The translations under genes were made by a program, and so were the position numbers. The notes beneath the pieces were generated by a model that was not told the origin of the DNA, did not search any database, and was given only the letters and a program-made list of their open reading frames with translations. Of a DNA stretch of 64,000 nucleotides, positions 23,220-35,097 are shown in pieces. Origin of the DNA: Hexactinellida sp. DTS-2022. Lineage: Eukaryota > Porifera > Hexactinellida. Position 1 is the stretch's first letter. Each line of letters starts with the position of its first letter. The DNA is taken from contig JAPNXP010000002.1 of assembly GCA_028753945.1 (NCBI GenBank), positions 6,820,001-6,884,000 of the forward strand, written 5' to 3'.

Positions 23220-24396
23220 GAAATAATCAATGGATTCTCCGGGGTCAAGCCTTTCTAAAGCAACAATTGACTGCATTCCATTCAATAAGAAAACTGAAGT
23301 GTTAAGAAAGATTGCTCGCAGTCTATTAGAATCGGTGAAAGAATTAGGAGTTCTTAATGAGATTAATCGACCAATTTTTACACAAAAGTTGTTGTTGAAG
23401 TTATGCCGTTTGTGAAAGGTTTAGATGGTCACAAACATTGCGAGGAACCGCGACAATAAAAAAGAGAGAACTCGACAGTTCAAATATTTTGAATGCTAGA
23501 AAGAAAATTGTTAAAATTTGCATTACAAACGATTTCAATTTGGGAAAGCAAAGCCGAAAAATATTAGAAATGTGGAAAGGGACTGTTTCGAAGAATTGAA
23601 ACATGAGGAATTCAGTTCTGACGAGGAAACATCGAAAACCGATGACAAAGGAGAAGACCAACAAATGATGGAAGATGAGATATACCAGTTAGCATACACA
23701 CACGGCAGCAGAAATAATGAGAAATTAGATTAGACACTAGAACAGGAAAGTAGTTAGTTTCAAATAATATCTGTTAATACAGAAGAGCTCGCAACATGAG
23801 ATTGCTATTGTATAGACTGTGAAGATTGTGAGTCGGAATTTATAACGATTTCACCCTCAATCCCATTCTCTAAAAGTTGTACTTAATAATAACACCAATT
23901 TCAATCGCGGGAAATAATATCCCAGCCCTCGTTAATAATTCAGTCGCGAAGAAACCATTTTATCGAAGAGATAAATTCAAACCTGTTAAATGTCAGGAAT
24001 GTACATCAAAGTTCCAACAAAAGAGCCATATAACGAGGCACAATAGACTACATACTGGTGAAAGATCTATTCGAGTGTCTGTTATGTCTGAAAATTTTTA
24101 CAGACGCAGAACACTTAAGAGTACACTCCAGGGAACACACGGGTAATAAACCATACAAATGTGGTAGCTGTTTGCAACAATTTGCTAACTCTTGGAATTT
24201 TGCTGCACATGTACACACGCAGACGCGAGAAAAACTATTCAAATGTCGTACATGCAATCAAACATTTGGCCAGTCGAGACATTTAATCATCCATTTCCGA
24301 AATACACTGGCATAAAACAGTACAATTGCAAAGTTTGTAAAAAGGATTTCAAATTACTTTGATAAAAACATTCATGAGAGGACCCACTTAAGTTAA
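23220..24396 (+). pseudogene. Broken C2H2 zinc-finger gene
   Basis: A leading segment (23230-23415) and an acidic segment (23518-23733, EEFSSDEETSKTDDKGEDQQ) precede a run of classic C2H2 fingers at 23983-24396. The finger cores are CQECTSKF...HITRHNRLHTGER, CLLCLKIF...HLRVHSREHTG, CGSCLQQF...HVHTQTRE, CRTCNQTF...HLIIHF and a degraded CKVCKKDF. A frameshift splits finger 1 from finger 2 near 24058, and stops separate the parts upstream. Linkers are of the TGE(K/R)P type. C2H2 arrays bind DNA in the nucleus; the target is unknowable here. It could be a host gene relic or a transposon-captured array. Confidence 0.6.
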
Positions 24397-25275
24397 AAAC
24401 AAATATAGTACTAGTAGTATTTTCATTGTAATAGTATACACACGGTTGTATAGTATGCCGTCATATTTTCTCGTATTTTCGTTTAAACTTCAAATTTGTT
24501 TTTGGAGTTTTTGAGAGTTTTTGCACCTATAAATAAGTTTTTTATTTAAACCTCTCCAATAAATGTAATTGAACGAAGTGGATTTTTAGGGGATACTCTC
24601 ATTGCACTTTTGACGAATTTTAATTTTTTGAATGAAGGAAAACAGCCTGAAAATTCCTTAAACTCCGAATTTGTTCATTTGGTGGAATTTTGGCAGTCAT
24701 TGCACCAAATAATGTTATTATGATATTTGAACCTCATAAATGATTGTAAATGTTTGAAGGGCAATTTAGCCTTACTCTCTATACACCTTAGACGACATTG
24801 AATTTATATTATCATAATTATCACCCAGCATCGTGCTTCAACTCCGAATTTGTTAATTTGGGAGTTTTTTCACAATCATTACACCAAAAAGGTTTTTTCT
24901 TGAATTTTAAGCTCTTAAGAAATTCAAAAGCTTCCTTTTTATGAATAAGAAATAATTTTGATTGAAGGAGTATAATTTTTAAATGAATCACTTATCTTAA
25001 TAAATTTATCAATATTAAAAGAAAATATCTGTGTGCAAATTTTTGCGCATCTGGAATTCGGTTTATATTGAAGTTAAATATGTCTACTTTATATTAAAAA
25101 CAATAAAAACCCGCATGAGCCTGCTTCGATATTTCCCATCACCTTGAAGGAGGGGAACTTTGCAAGAATTTAGTGTCCGAATCTCCCGAATCGTATATTT
25201 TCCTTTCCCATGATCAATTTATACTGAGATCAAAGTCAGATGTTATTATGATAACTGATATATATAATTAACAGG
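24397..25275. other. AT-rich spacer with degenerate repeats
   Basis: The phrase AACTCCGAATTTGTT(C/A)ATTTGG followed by TTTT and CATT(A/G)CACC recurs about three times (near 24490, 24660, 24840) at roughly 180-base spacing. No gene is visible. Confidence 0.4.
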
Positions 25276-26075
25276 TCAGTTTCCAAGGAGACCTAACTTC
25301 AGACGTTCTCTCTCCACAAGTTACCAACCAGGGCGGATTCGGCTCGGGAGGATCAGCTGCTGTCCGCCCCGCCTCCCTGCTACGAGCAGATTCTCCGGGA
25401 GAGCCACCTGCTATTTATGCGGCGCAGCGGCCAGCTGTCGGTTCGCGCTCATACGGTGGGCATGATTTCCCGTTCTCCAATGACCTGAGGAAGCTCATCT
25501 GCGCGTATGTGGTCTCTCTGGTATCGAGGAACGAGGAGCGTCCCTACTACATGATGGAGTTGCTCCGGCCAGCTATGCTGCTCCACACGGACTACAAGCG
25601 GCAGGCTGTTCTCAGCTCCCTCAAGCGGCTTATTGAAGACTTCCGGAACTCTGACCGGCTGGAGCCCGGGGCCTTCTCCGCCCGCCAGGCGTCCCCGGAG
25701 CGCGTAGATTCCCCATTCATAACAGTCCTCTCTGCACCCAATACCTGGATTAAAGTCTATACGGCCCCCTGCCGCCCTCCTTGGCGAGCGAGACGTCAGC
25801 TGCTGGCTCGCTTAGAGGCGAGGCCGCTGTATTCCCCGCTTTTCGAGCAATTGCAGATCAATTCTAATCGCAGGTGGATTCCTTGGTTTCCGAGAACGAG
25901 GATCGACCCATTTCCTGAAGGAGCTGCTCAACACGGGCTACCTGCGGCAGGCTGGCGTAATCTCCCTCAAGAGCGTATACTGCTCAAGGCTATCCGAACA
26001 ATACCTGGACACAAATCTGTCCGTCTCCATGCCGCTCTCGTGGGTGAGCGATCGCTCGCCAAATCCCTCATGTAG
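25276..26075 (+). CDS. GC-rich open reading frame of unknown function
   Basis: One frame is open from about 25276, after an acceptor-like TTAACAG, to the TAG at 26073-26075, some 265 codons. The first ATG is only at 25509, giving 188 codons. The stretch from about 25310 to 26110 is markedly richer in G+C than the AT-rich DNA on both sides and uses G/C-ending codons. The N-terminal part is Gly/Ser/Pro/Ala-rich (GGFGSGGSAAV). The middle reads DLRKLICAYVVSLVSRNEER and KRQAVLSSLKRLIEDFRNS, probably helical. The last third becomes basic and proline-rich. A second in-parallel frame near 25920 (LLNTGYLRQAGVISLKS) looks more protein-like than the main frame, so a frameshift or exon boundary may lie near 25880. 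No family is recognised and no neighbour gene helps. Confidence 0.35.
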
Positions 26076-26479
26076 ACGCTCCATGTGCAGAGGGAGCAGG
26101 CGGAGGATACTAACAAGCCTGGTGACATCCAGACTCTCCGCCGGTACATTATATGCCTATTTATAGTTAATCTTTTGATAAAAAGCACCTAAATTGATGT
26201 AGTGGGAACATTTTTGGAAATTGAGGCAATTGAAAGAGCGCCTAAATCGGCCATGACAGCTCGTCTAAGTTACCACTTCCTTAGTGTTCGCCGGACATGT
26301 CCTCAATATAAACTTGTTCAAATTAAGTCATATCGTCTTTTTATTTGGAGTAAATTTTCCGATATTTTGATATATCACATGAGCATGTTTGGACGATTTT
26401 TTCCATAGCAACGCTGGAATGTGTCAACAATTTATTCTCATAATGTGTCCTTACCCAATCAAGTGGCCCCTCTTTCGAC

Positions 26480-26733
26480 TCCATTCTGCTACCTGAGTAT
26501 AATTATACACATACCGATCCTCTAAAAAGTGATTTAACCATTAACAGGAAAAAAATAATCCGTTCAGCAAAATACGATTTTATAGAAGAAAAAAAATTCA
26601 CTGAGTTACCTAGATCAAATATTATTGCATTTTTGTTATCTAGAAGATGAAGTAAATCCGCTATAAAAATTTAATTAATTCGGGTAAATATATTTGGTAG
26701 AAGTGCTCTGGAGTATACCTGAACCTTAAAACC
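26480..26733 (-). mobile_element. TTAA-type family 4, truncated second copy
   Basis: The right end GGTAGAAGTGCTCTGGAGTATACCTGAACCTTAA is the reverse of the left end of 7620-8324, and the similarity runs inward through CGGGTAAATATATT. The other terminus is not found, so the left boundary is a guess. Confidence 0.5.
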
Positions 26734-26734
26734 T

Positions 26735-27138
26735 GTGAATAGTTTTGTTCAGTATATTGTCCAAAAAATGGTGATAAACTATATTTCTTTGAAACGAAAT
26801 ATGTTAAGAATAAAGGAAGTTAGTCTAACCTTGAAAACTACATCATGTGGAGCCATAATATTCCATTTTGGAAAACATATTTCGAACGATTCGGACGCAT
26901 ACTAGTGAAGCTACATCAGTATGTTAATACAAAAAAGTTTGTTTTTTTGAACCATGGATGGCGAAAAATTGTTAGAAAATTGCTTTTATGTCCCACAACT
27001 CTATAATAACACGAGTAAAATATCCAAAAAGGGACAATACAATAAATTCCATAATTTACATAGTTTGCACAGCCAAAGTTTAGATTTTATATTTTAAATT
27101 GAGGTGGCATTCAAATGGCAGGTATCACTTTTATGCTA
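26735..27138. repeat. Dispersed repeat, inverted copy at 46800-47120
   Basis: The segment with CATGTGGAGCCATAATATTC, CCATGGATGGCGAAAAAT and CCCACAACTCTATAATAAC is matched in reverse at 46800-47120. It leads into a right end of the TTAA family 3 type (GGCAGTCTACGGTTA near 27610), interrupted by the MITE at 27139. Confidence 0.55.
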
Positions 27139-27467
27139 CAGTACTGCCTCGCTAATCCGAACAGAGGTGTTCCGATTCAAAAATATTCTGTTCCGATTAG
27201 TGAATTCGTTCGGATTAGTGAAGTAATGCACTTTCTATCGGCTTCTATAAATGAGAATTTCGATAATCCGAACCAAACTTGCACAGACCTTGTTAATCCG
27301 CACTAAATATCTAGTGTACTCTTTAAAATACTTGCATGATAATTATTTTTTATACTTCCTTTGCAATGAACGATTTTCCCACATTTATTAGAATAATATT
27401 TTGGTTTCTCCTGTTCGGATTAGCGAGGGTTCGGATTAGCGGGGTTCGGATTAGCGAGGGTGTACTG
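27139..27467. mobile_element. Mariner-like MITE, 329 bp
   Basis: Ends CAGTACTGCCTCGCTAATCC and, reversed, CAGTACACCCTCGCTAATCC with TA on both sides. The homologous host repeat at 46500 reads TATGCTACGTCATCAT without the insertion. GGATTAGCG is repeated three times near the right end. Confidence 0.85.
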
Positions 27468-27630
27468 TATGTCATCATCTTTAAATTAAAATATAACTTT
27501 TTATGACTGAAATCGATAGAGAATACTATATGAACAGGTTTAATTATTCGGAAATCATTCGAAATTTGAAGAATATTTACTAAGTCTTTTGGCACTGCCA
27601 CACTGTGTGGCGATTAGGCAGTCTACGGTT

Positions 27631-28555
27631 ATTGGGTTCTTAATTTTGCACTGCCGTGGTTTGTATTCTAATAAAGGTTTACGTCAAATAAAGGTTTACG
27701 TCAAAAAGTTCAGGAATATGTCAAAAATTAGGAAATTAGGGGCATAATAGAAGATTAAGGTTATGCCAGTACTCGCTGATCATATATTACTGTAGGAAAT
27801 TGGATTCCAGAATAATGCAGTTTTTCTTAATATCAATGAGTAAACTTCTTATCTATATGTAGGATTGGTTTCAACACTTTATCACTAATATATCCACAGT
27901 GGGCCAGGAGATTGAATTAGTCAAAATATTGATAAGTGATTTTATAAGTAATTTTGCTTATTTCCTTTATTAAACGCTAGATTAATCTTGAATTCCATTT
28001 TCAAGGTAACTAATGCATACTAACTAAAGTTACAAGGATTGGAATCTTCTGGTAAATCAACATGCGAAAGTCATGATTATGCAATATTGAAAACTACCAT
28101 GTTAGGAGTAAGCTTATCTTGCATCTCTAGCCAACCAGTAGTTATGGTCTCGTAATAATTTCGCCAAAAACATTACTACGTACATTGTATTTTCAGCGTA
28201 ATAACTTGTCATTTCTTGTTATTTCCGTGAACAGCCAAGTTTATGAATTGGAATTTTTTTTGATGAGAAAATGGTCAGTCCATTAAATTGAATGTGGCTG
28301 CAAACTAAGAGCACCGCTAGGTACCACTTCGAATTCAAGTAATTTACTCTTGTGAGTTCATTTTGAACAACATATATTATTTATAGCTCCCGGTTCGTAG
28401 TGTAACTTGGAATATATTTTCCCATTCCATAGTCTATAATCGGTTGCTATGGTATCTTGATATGCCATAATCTCAAATATATATAATTGTGTTTACATAT
28501 TAAACGTATTTAATACTCATAAACATCAAATATATATTACTATAATACATCCAGA
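27631..28555. other. AT-rich gap, nothing recognised
   Basis: The only local structure is a short duplicated TAAAGGTTTACGTCAAA near 27675-27705. No gene, TIR or array was recognised. Confidence 0.4.
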
Positions 28556-28561
28556 TTACAA

Positions 28562-28625
28562 ATGGCAACGAATCTTATTCCTCAAAGCCGACTTGATCTT
28601 GCAGGCTTCCTTCGCCGCTATTATA
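28562..28625 (+). pseudogene. Coding-like fragment left of the palindrome
   Basis: An ATG at 28562 opens a frame reading MATNLIPQSRLDLAGFLRRY up to the TA where the palindromic element begins. On the far side, 31656-31830 gives DILGLEGETFKSVCTPLSKV and EQLKKDREYLDSLKEST, with composition like a coiled coil. The two may be halves of one ORF, perhaps the N-terminus of the downstream KDZ-type gene, but the frame does not join cleanly. No domain recognised. Confidence 0.3.
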
Positions 28626-31600
28626 CAGGGTAAAAACCCTAACCATCTAAGGAAGTGCCTAACCAAACTTTCTAAGGTTTTAATTGATACTTTAGGTCAC
28701 TAGGAATAGTTTAAGCCAAGACAACATTTTTGAAAATTGTTAGTTTTCACACAAACGGTGACGTCATCACACGACTAATTTTTCACACTATCGGTAATAA
28801 CTATTGATCTATATGTCGCCATGACATGAAATTTGTATATTTGAATAGGGCGTAAGAAAACCTATCGATAGATGTATAAATTATTTTAATCAGACGTCAT
28901 CTGTATTTTTGTTTATGATGTCATCATAAATTTACTTTCGAGCGATTCAGCTGTTTATCACGACAAACGTCATAATACTCGATTTGAATTATTATGTTGA
29001 CCTTATGCATGTAATGAATAACTTCCGCAAAGGACGTACACACGTTTTCGCAATTTTCGGAACTATAATATAGACTAATACTTAGTAAATATACGACAAT
29101 AATCCACCAATGCATATATTCTAATATGTCTAGTCACTAGTGAAAAGTTTGTGCATTTTTTGAGATAAAAGCACCCAATTATGTACAGTTGTTGCATTTT
29201 AGCTACTGATCACCTTTAGCTATTGCGCATAGCCCAATTTATGGAAAAATGAAATATTCAGGGGGTTAAAGATATTAGTGCCCAATGGAATTCTCCGACA
29301 GTATGAACCAAGGATAGACCATTCAAATGCATTCATAGCGACTGTATATTGTCAGATTCGTCCTCAGCACTAAATTTCCAGCATTTGAGGGCAATATTTA
29401 CTATATTTGGGGAAATTATTCTTCGTTATTCCAGGGAAACAGTAGGAATGTTGTAACATTCCGATCCCAAAATTGCTACTAGCCATATCGAGTGATACCT
29501 TGTTTTCTCGGGTGCGCGCACTGAGTGCGATTTTGCTATTAGAAACACTCTAAATCAGGTTTTTTTTAAAGGTTGGGACCTTGGTGCAACTCAGCGCGGC
29601 CTTGGTGTAACTCAACACTGCATAGGCTGCTGCCGACCCGAATCGTGGTGTAACTCCCAAAAATCTTAGTGCAATTTACACGAAGATCGGCCTTAGAAAA
29701 AGACTGCTCTAAATATTAAAAGTATGCAGGATTTTATACAGAAAAGTTTCCTATGATTACTCATTAGCATCCTAGAAACAATCACATCGCCAACTGGGGG
29801 TCAGGGGGCGCTGTTAGCCCTCCAGTGGGGTCCAGGGGCAAAGCCCCTGGAAGCCAGTAACAATATTAGAGTACTAGTACTAGATCCAGCAGTAGAGTTC
29901 TATTGCTATTCGCCAAGGAAAAATAGGGGCGATGCCAGGATGCCCCAACCTCTGTATAAAACCCTGGTATGTATTGTTCCATATTCCTGCACAAGGCATA
30001 ATGACCCAGAAATTTTGATTCGGCATTTTCAACACCTATAATGCTTCAATACAGTGGATGCCAGTTATAAGCACATCGTCGGGAACTGCACTTATGGTGC
30101 TTATAACCTGCATGTGGTTATAACCGACATAAATTATACAGGCTAGATGGCAAACATTTTTCCAACATAGTGTGCTTATATCCGAAATGTTCTTATAACC
30201 GGTGTACTTATATCCGACATCTACTGTATTGAACCATTATAGGTGTTGAAAATGCCGAATCAAAATGTCTGGGTCATTATGCCTTGTGCAGGAATATGGA
30301 ACAATACATACCAGGGTTTTATACAGAGGTTGGGGCATCCTGGCATCGCCCCTATTTTTCCTTGGCGAATAGCAATAGAACTCTACTGCTGGATCTAGTA
30401 CAAGTACTCTAATATTGTTACTGGCTTCCAGGGGCTTTGCCCCTGGACCCCACTGGAGAGCTAACAGCGCCCCCTGACCCCCAGTTGGCGATGTGATTGT
30501 TTCCAGGATGCTAATGAGTAATCATAGGAAACTTTTCTGTATAAAATCCTGCATACTTTTAATATTTAGAGCAGTCTTTTTTTAAGGCCGATCTTGGTGT
30601 AAAATTTGCACTAAGATTTTTTGGAGTTACACCACGATTCGGGTCGGCAGCAGCCTATGCAGTGTTGAGTTACACCAAGGCCGCGCTGAGTTGCACCAAG
30701 GTCCCAACCTTTAAAAAAAACCTGATTTAGAGTGTTTCTAATAGCAAAATCGCACTCAGTGCGCGCACCCGAGAAAACAAGGTATCACTCGATATGGCTA
30801 GTAGCAATTTTGGGATCGGAATGTTACAACATTCCTACTGTTTCCCTGGAATAACGAAGAATAATTTCCCCAAATATAGTAAATATTGCCCTCAAATGCT
30901 GGAAATTTAGTGCTGAGGACGAATCTGACAATATACAGTCGCTATGAATGCATTTGAATGGTCTATCCTTGGTTCATACTGTCGGAGAATTCCATTGGGC
31001 ACTAATATCTTTAACCCCCTGAATATTTCATTTTTCCATAAATTGGGCTATGCGCAATAGCTAAAGGTGATCAGTAGCTAAAATGCAACAACTGTACATA
31101 ATTGGGTGCTTTTATCTCAAAAAATGCACAAACTTTTCACTAGTGACTAGACATATTAGAATATATGCATTGGTGGATTATTGTCGTATATTTACTAAGT
31201 ATTAGTCTATATTATAGTTCCGAAAATTGCGAAAACGTGTGTACGTCCTTTGCGGAAGTTATTCATTACATGCATAAGGTCAACATAATAATTCAAATCG
31301 AGTATTATGACGTTTGTCGTGATAAACAGCTGAATCGCTCGAAAGTAAATTTATGATGACATCATAAACAAAAATACAGATGACGTCTGATTAAAATAAT
31401 TTATACATCTATCGATAGGTTTTCTTACGCCCTATTCAAATATACAAATTTCATGTCATGGCGACATATAGATCAATAGTTATTACCGATAGTGTGAAAA
31501 ATTAGTCGTGTGATGACGTCACCGTTTGTGTGAAAACTAACAATTTTCAAAAATGTTGTCTTGGCTTAAACTATTCCTAGTGACCTAAAGTATCAATTAA

Positions 31601-31653
31601 AACCTTAGAAAGTTTGGTTAGGCACTTCCTTAGATGGTTAGGGTTTTACCCTG
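28626..31653. mobile_element. 3.0 kb palindromic foldback element
   Basis: The arms 28626-30051 and 30227-31653 are reverse complements over about 1426 bases. Only a few mismatches are visible, for example TAGTACTAGTAC against TAGTACAAGTAC. The outer ends CAGGGTAAAA and TTTTACCCTG are flanked by TA, as in mariner-type insertions. Each arm carries a CRE-like TGACGTCA, a CCAGGGGC-AAA-GCCCCTGG mini-hairpin and the same 63-residue open frame. No transposase is present. Confidence 0.85.
30052..30226. mobile_element. 175-bp MITE exactly at the palindrome axis
   Basis: The ends CAGTGGATGCCAGTTATAAG and, reversed, CAGTAGATGTCGGATATAAG lie between two TA dinucleotides. The arms outside are 1426 and 1427 bases, and removing the MITE leaves ..TTCAATATTGAA.., so its target TA was the dyad axis itself. 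Related MITEs are at 12433-12792 and 23085-23212. Confidence 0.88.
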
Positions 31654-31655
31654 TA

Positions 31656-31830
31656 TATATGAATCGATTCCAAAAGCTACTCAATAGGTCGTTGATATAT
31701 TGGGATTGGAAGGTGAGACGTTCAAGTCAGTTTGTACTCCACTCTCGAAAGTTAGCGAACAACTGAAAAAGGACAGGGAGTATTTAGATAGCTTAAAAGA
31801 ATCTACACTTAGACAAAACTATTCAATATG
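31656..31830 (+). pseudogene. Coding-like fragment right of the palindrome
   Basis: After one stop the frame reads VVDILGLEGETFKSVCTPL and continues with lysine/glutamate-rich residues to a TGA near 31830. It directly follows the TA at the end of the foldback. See the partner fragment at 28562. Function unknown. Confidence 0.3.
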
Positions 31831-31934
31831 AACATGAATGAATAAATTCTTAGCTATGTTTAGGCTGAGTAAGTTCTGAGGTTACTTAGAAGTATTCGGA
31901 GAGTCTATAAACATGTTCTATAGTGAATTATCGA

Positions 31935-32650
31935 AGTATTAAAAAGTACTCAACGCATGCGCTGAAACTACTCAGCGCATACCCTAGCGCATAAAGTACA
32001 TAGAATATTCGCTAGCGCATAGGTATATAGAGTATGCGCTTGCGCATACATAGACTTTGCGCAATTATAAACTGGGGATACTCAATTAGATTTTCGCACA
32101 CGTTTAGTTCATTTCTCCAAAATTAATTATTTGTTATTTCTAACGTATAATAGCTTTTGTTTTCGTTTTATTGTCCATCCCAATAATTAAATGAAATCAC
32201 GTTAGCAACCTATCTTCACAAAAGGATTTCTGAGACAATTTAAATGAATAAAAAAATAAACACAGAAAACGAATTTCAATCATTCTAGCTAATACAGTGA
32301 CACTATCTAAATTGACGCGTGGTTAAACTCTTAGCATCCTAACCGTTTCTATGACCAGTTGATATGTCAGCGGAAAGATCTAACGTAGAATAATCGCTGT
32401 CGAAATGTCTCATATAAATAAAAGAATGCGAAACCAATTTATTAGAATGCCAAAAATCACTAAAGGAAACGCCAAAGAGCATCTCTTTGATTCAGTACAA
32501 TTGTTTACTCAGCTAAATGCTGAACAAGTTGGGATCGTACTGACATGGAAAGGGAATGTGACTGTATTCGGGAAAGAACCATTCAAATATTATGTAAACG
32601 AACACCGGAGGGACTTTATATATTTGTCAGGTATTTTAAAGAGATAGTAA
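31935..32650 (+). repeat. Left ~700-bp inverted end of KDZ-type element
   Basis: This matches 36605-37320 in reverse. The shared outer part is built of ATGCGCTAGCG-type motifs (31950-32060), followed by ACTGGGGATACTCAATTA and CACGTTAGCAACCTATCTT. It includes an 80-residue open frame at 32405-32647 (QVGIVLTWKG, VNEHRRDF), whose counterpart sits at the other end. The exact termini and target duplication could not be fixed. Confidence 0.7.
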
Positions 32651-33950
32651 TTTAGTTCAATATTTTGCAATTATAATTTGATGAACTTTAACTATAATCA
32701 CTTTCTCAATCCCTAATAGTGCCAAAAACAATAAATTGAAGAGAATGGGAAGTAACAACTTTCTCAAGTATCACACGATGCATTTAGCTTGGAATGCTTA
32801 CCTTAGACTCTGTGCTATTGATTATTCTCGGTGTTTATCCTGTCCAATTTGTGCAACTGCGCCAGAGACTGTAATCTTTGATTGGGGTCACTTTAGGTAC
32901 TAATAATGAAATTCCCACTGTATCTGTTCCGAAAGAAGATATCCGAATAGCGCTCACACCAATGGAAAATCGCGAAAGGATCACAAATAGCAAACAGTTA
33001 TCTTCTTAAGGATTCGGGAGACTTTAATCGTGGATCTTGACCCCGGATGTTTGAATGAATATATAGACACTGTTATTAACAGCGGAGGAAAATGACCTAT
33101 AAACCTTTGCGAGATTGATTTGCTCTACAAGAAAATGTTCAACTTCAAACCTCTATTAGTTGCAGAACCAGAAAGTTTGTTCGCGTCTACTTTGAGCAGG
33201 ACTACTTAAATTATTTTCCAGGTTTTGAACAACAATACAGGTGAGTAATGTATTAGGTTAATTTAATAGTTTGTGTAACCATTGTTTAATAAATTTATTT
33301 AGATTTGCCCAATTATGATTATGACTATAGAAAAGATCAACAGGATGTAAGAAAACTTAACCGAAACATAAGATCCTATCCCCCGGAATTGTAAACATGT
33401 CTTGCCGTCATGGTATATATCATGGTTTTAAAATACTGACTTCAGGGAATCGACTGTTACAATCTTCAAAGTTTTAATGCAATACTTTATGATACCCCAT
33501 AAATATGTTATACACGATAATGCGTGCAATCTACACATCACATGTCTAATAACTAAGGTAATTACCTAAGTACTTTAATTATTAATTGTATAAACAGTAC
33601 AAATTATCACAATATCCATTATGTACTTGTACACGTGTTTGCTTGTAAACTATACTATTTGGGCTTTAGAGATCCAAGACAATTTCGAAATACGACTTTT
33701 TTGATTGACAGATTTCACTCCATCAACCACAAGTGCAATCCATACTACTCAATACAAAGTATTTCAAACAAGAGAAGTTAAAACTATCAACTCCCAAGTC
33801 TGTGAACAGCTATACTCTAGATTACGGCGTATTTCTCCACAGTTGTCTCATATGAAAGTGAAAATAAATTATATACTACTCGTTATTTCCTAAGTCAAAC
33901 CAATAGAGAAACATTAAATAAATTTGTTTAATTGTGATAAATAATAATAT
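32650..33950 (+). pseudogene. KDZ-superfamily transposase relic
   Basis: Fragments in shifting frames follow the order of KDZ (Kyakuja-Dileera-Zisupton) transposases as I know it. A zinc-binding segment at about 32790-32900 has HLAWNAYLRLC, LSCPICATAPETVIFDWG. At 33395-33540 come CRHGIYHGF and, in another frame, VIHDNACNLH, the acidic catalytic motif. Near 33700 is DRFHSINHKCNPYYS, and at 33765-33860 INSQVCEQLYSRLRRIS, with the Glu of the catalytic triad. Many stops and frameshifts show decay. The gene converges on the Ulp1/PHD relic at 33981-34700. Similarity is judged from motifs only. Confidence 0.6.
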
Positions 33951-33980
33951 ACAATGTAATACATCATCCAAATAAAAGAA

Positions 33981-34700
33981 CTACAATTGACAAACTATAG
34001 GGCTACAATTAGGACATCTAAACCCTTCTGTAAAGTTACTACGTTTCAGGTATGCATCAGGGAGATTGACACAGGAATTGTGAAACCAATTCTTGGAGTC
34101 AATGCATTGGGTCATGCAATGAGTAAAAAGTTCAGACATGTCACACAAACAATACAGACCGAAAGGCATAGACTTCCCATTTGTAACTTGAACAAGAATT
34201 GCATTCTTAAGTGTTGGAAACAGAGATAAATCTTGTTGAATTAAACATTTCGACAGATGGGAGCGCATTTGGCTTTGATCCCATATACATTGTGAAGGGT
34301 TTACTTCAAGAACAAGAGCCGTGCATACAGCTGTAGCGAATAACCCACAATCTAATGGGTACACTTGTTTTTGTAATTCCTGTCTACATACTTGAACCAA
34401 TGTTTCTGAGTGTAAATCTGTGTTAATTGGATATCAACTTCCTATGTAGTTTTATCAAACATTGAATCAAATATATTAACCACACCATTACGATCGGCAC
34501 AGGAAACCAGCCAATGTGTCCTAGAGTTGTCATGAAGAATTTGGATACTATTTAGTGTATGAGGTTTATTAGCAGCATAACTCTAAATAATGCTTTGGAG
34601 ACCACGGACACGAGGGAATTGATTACTGAGAATAGTCTATGAAAAAAAGATTAATGAATTACCAAACTCTTTAACAATTTATAAGACCCTAGCATAGGAA
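33981..34700 (-). pseudogene. Ulp1-like protease plus PHD finger relic
   Basis: On the minus strand, QFPRVRGLQSII and NSIQILHDNSRTHWLVSCAD supply the catalytic His region of a C48/Ulp1 fold, and VNIFDSMFD supplies the Asp. A frameshift later, QKQVYPLDCGLFATAV provides the Cys, and QMRSHLSKCLIQQDLSLFP closes the domain. A PHD-like zinc finger follows: CLCDMSELF...WFHNSCVNLP...FRCPNC. Two in-frame stops (before SYAANKP and after FDKTT) and the frameshift disable it. Ulp1 proteases cleave SUMO-like conjugates, and such domains are carried by several large eukaryotic DNA transposons. The pairing with the KDZ relic suggests one element. Confidence 0.65.
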
Positions 34701-34721
34701 TTCCGATTAAAAAGAATAAGT

Positions 34722-35069
34722 TTAACATACCATGAACGCGTGAATTGTAGTATCCGTAAGTAGAGTATCTTCATCCGATAGTTCACTCAAAGCAGTTGCA
34801 AGGTCGTCGTCGCGGTTTACATATATTATTGTTAGAGGTTCAAAAATACTCTTTCGAGCGTGAAAATATGGCTCGGGTTGTTCGCTGCAACACTTACTGT
34901 CACTACCATCCAAACTATCTGCGTATATCTCGACCTCTTGACCTAAATTGTAACAGACAGAATCAGCAGCCTCAAATATGCTGGAGTCCGACATAGTAGA
35001 ATGTGTGGAATCCGGTGTTATACGTTGCGGAGTTTTGTTGACATCTGAAAAGCCAGATGGAGTTAACAA
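34722..35069 (-). pseudogene. Acidic ORF upstream of the Ulp1 relic
   Basis: The 115-codon frame is Ser/Asp/Glu-rich (SLDGSDSKCCSE, ALSELSDEDTLL), without a recognised domain. Its strand and position suggest the N-terminal region of the Ulp1/PHD protein, separated by decay or an intron. A hAT element (35098-36038) sits just upstream. Confidence 0.35.
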
Positions 35070-35097
35070 TAATGGAGAACTCGGATAAGATTATAAG

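Noticed and set aside
28924-31356. Identical 63-residue ORFs in both arms of the palindrome, with a hydrophobic start (MHWWIIVVYLL)
   Set aside because: They are mirror copies created by the inverted repeat. There are no other coding signs and the element is otherwise non-coding.
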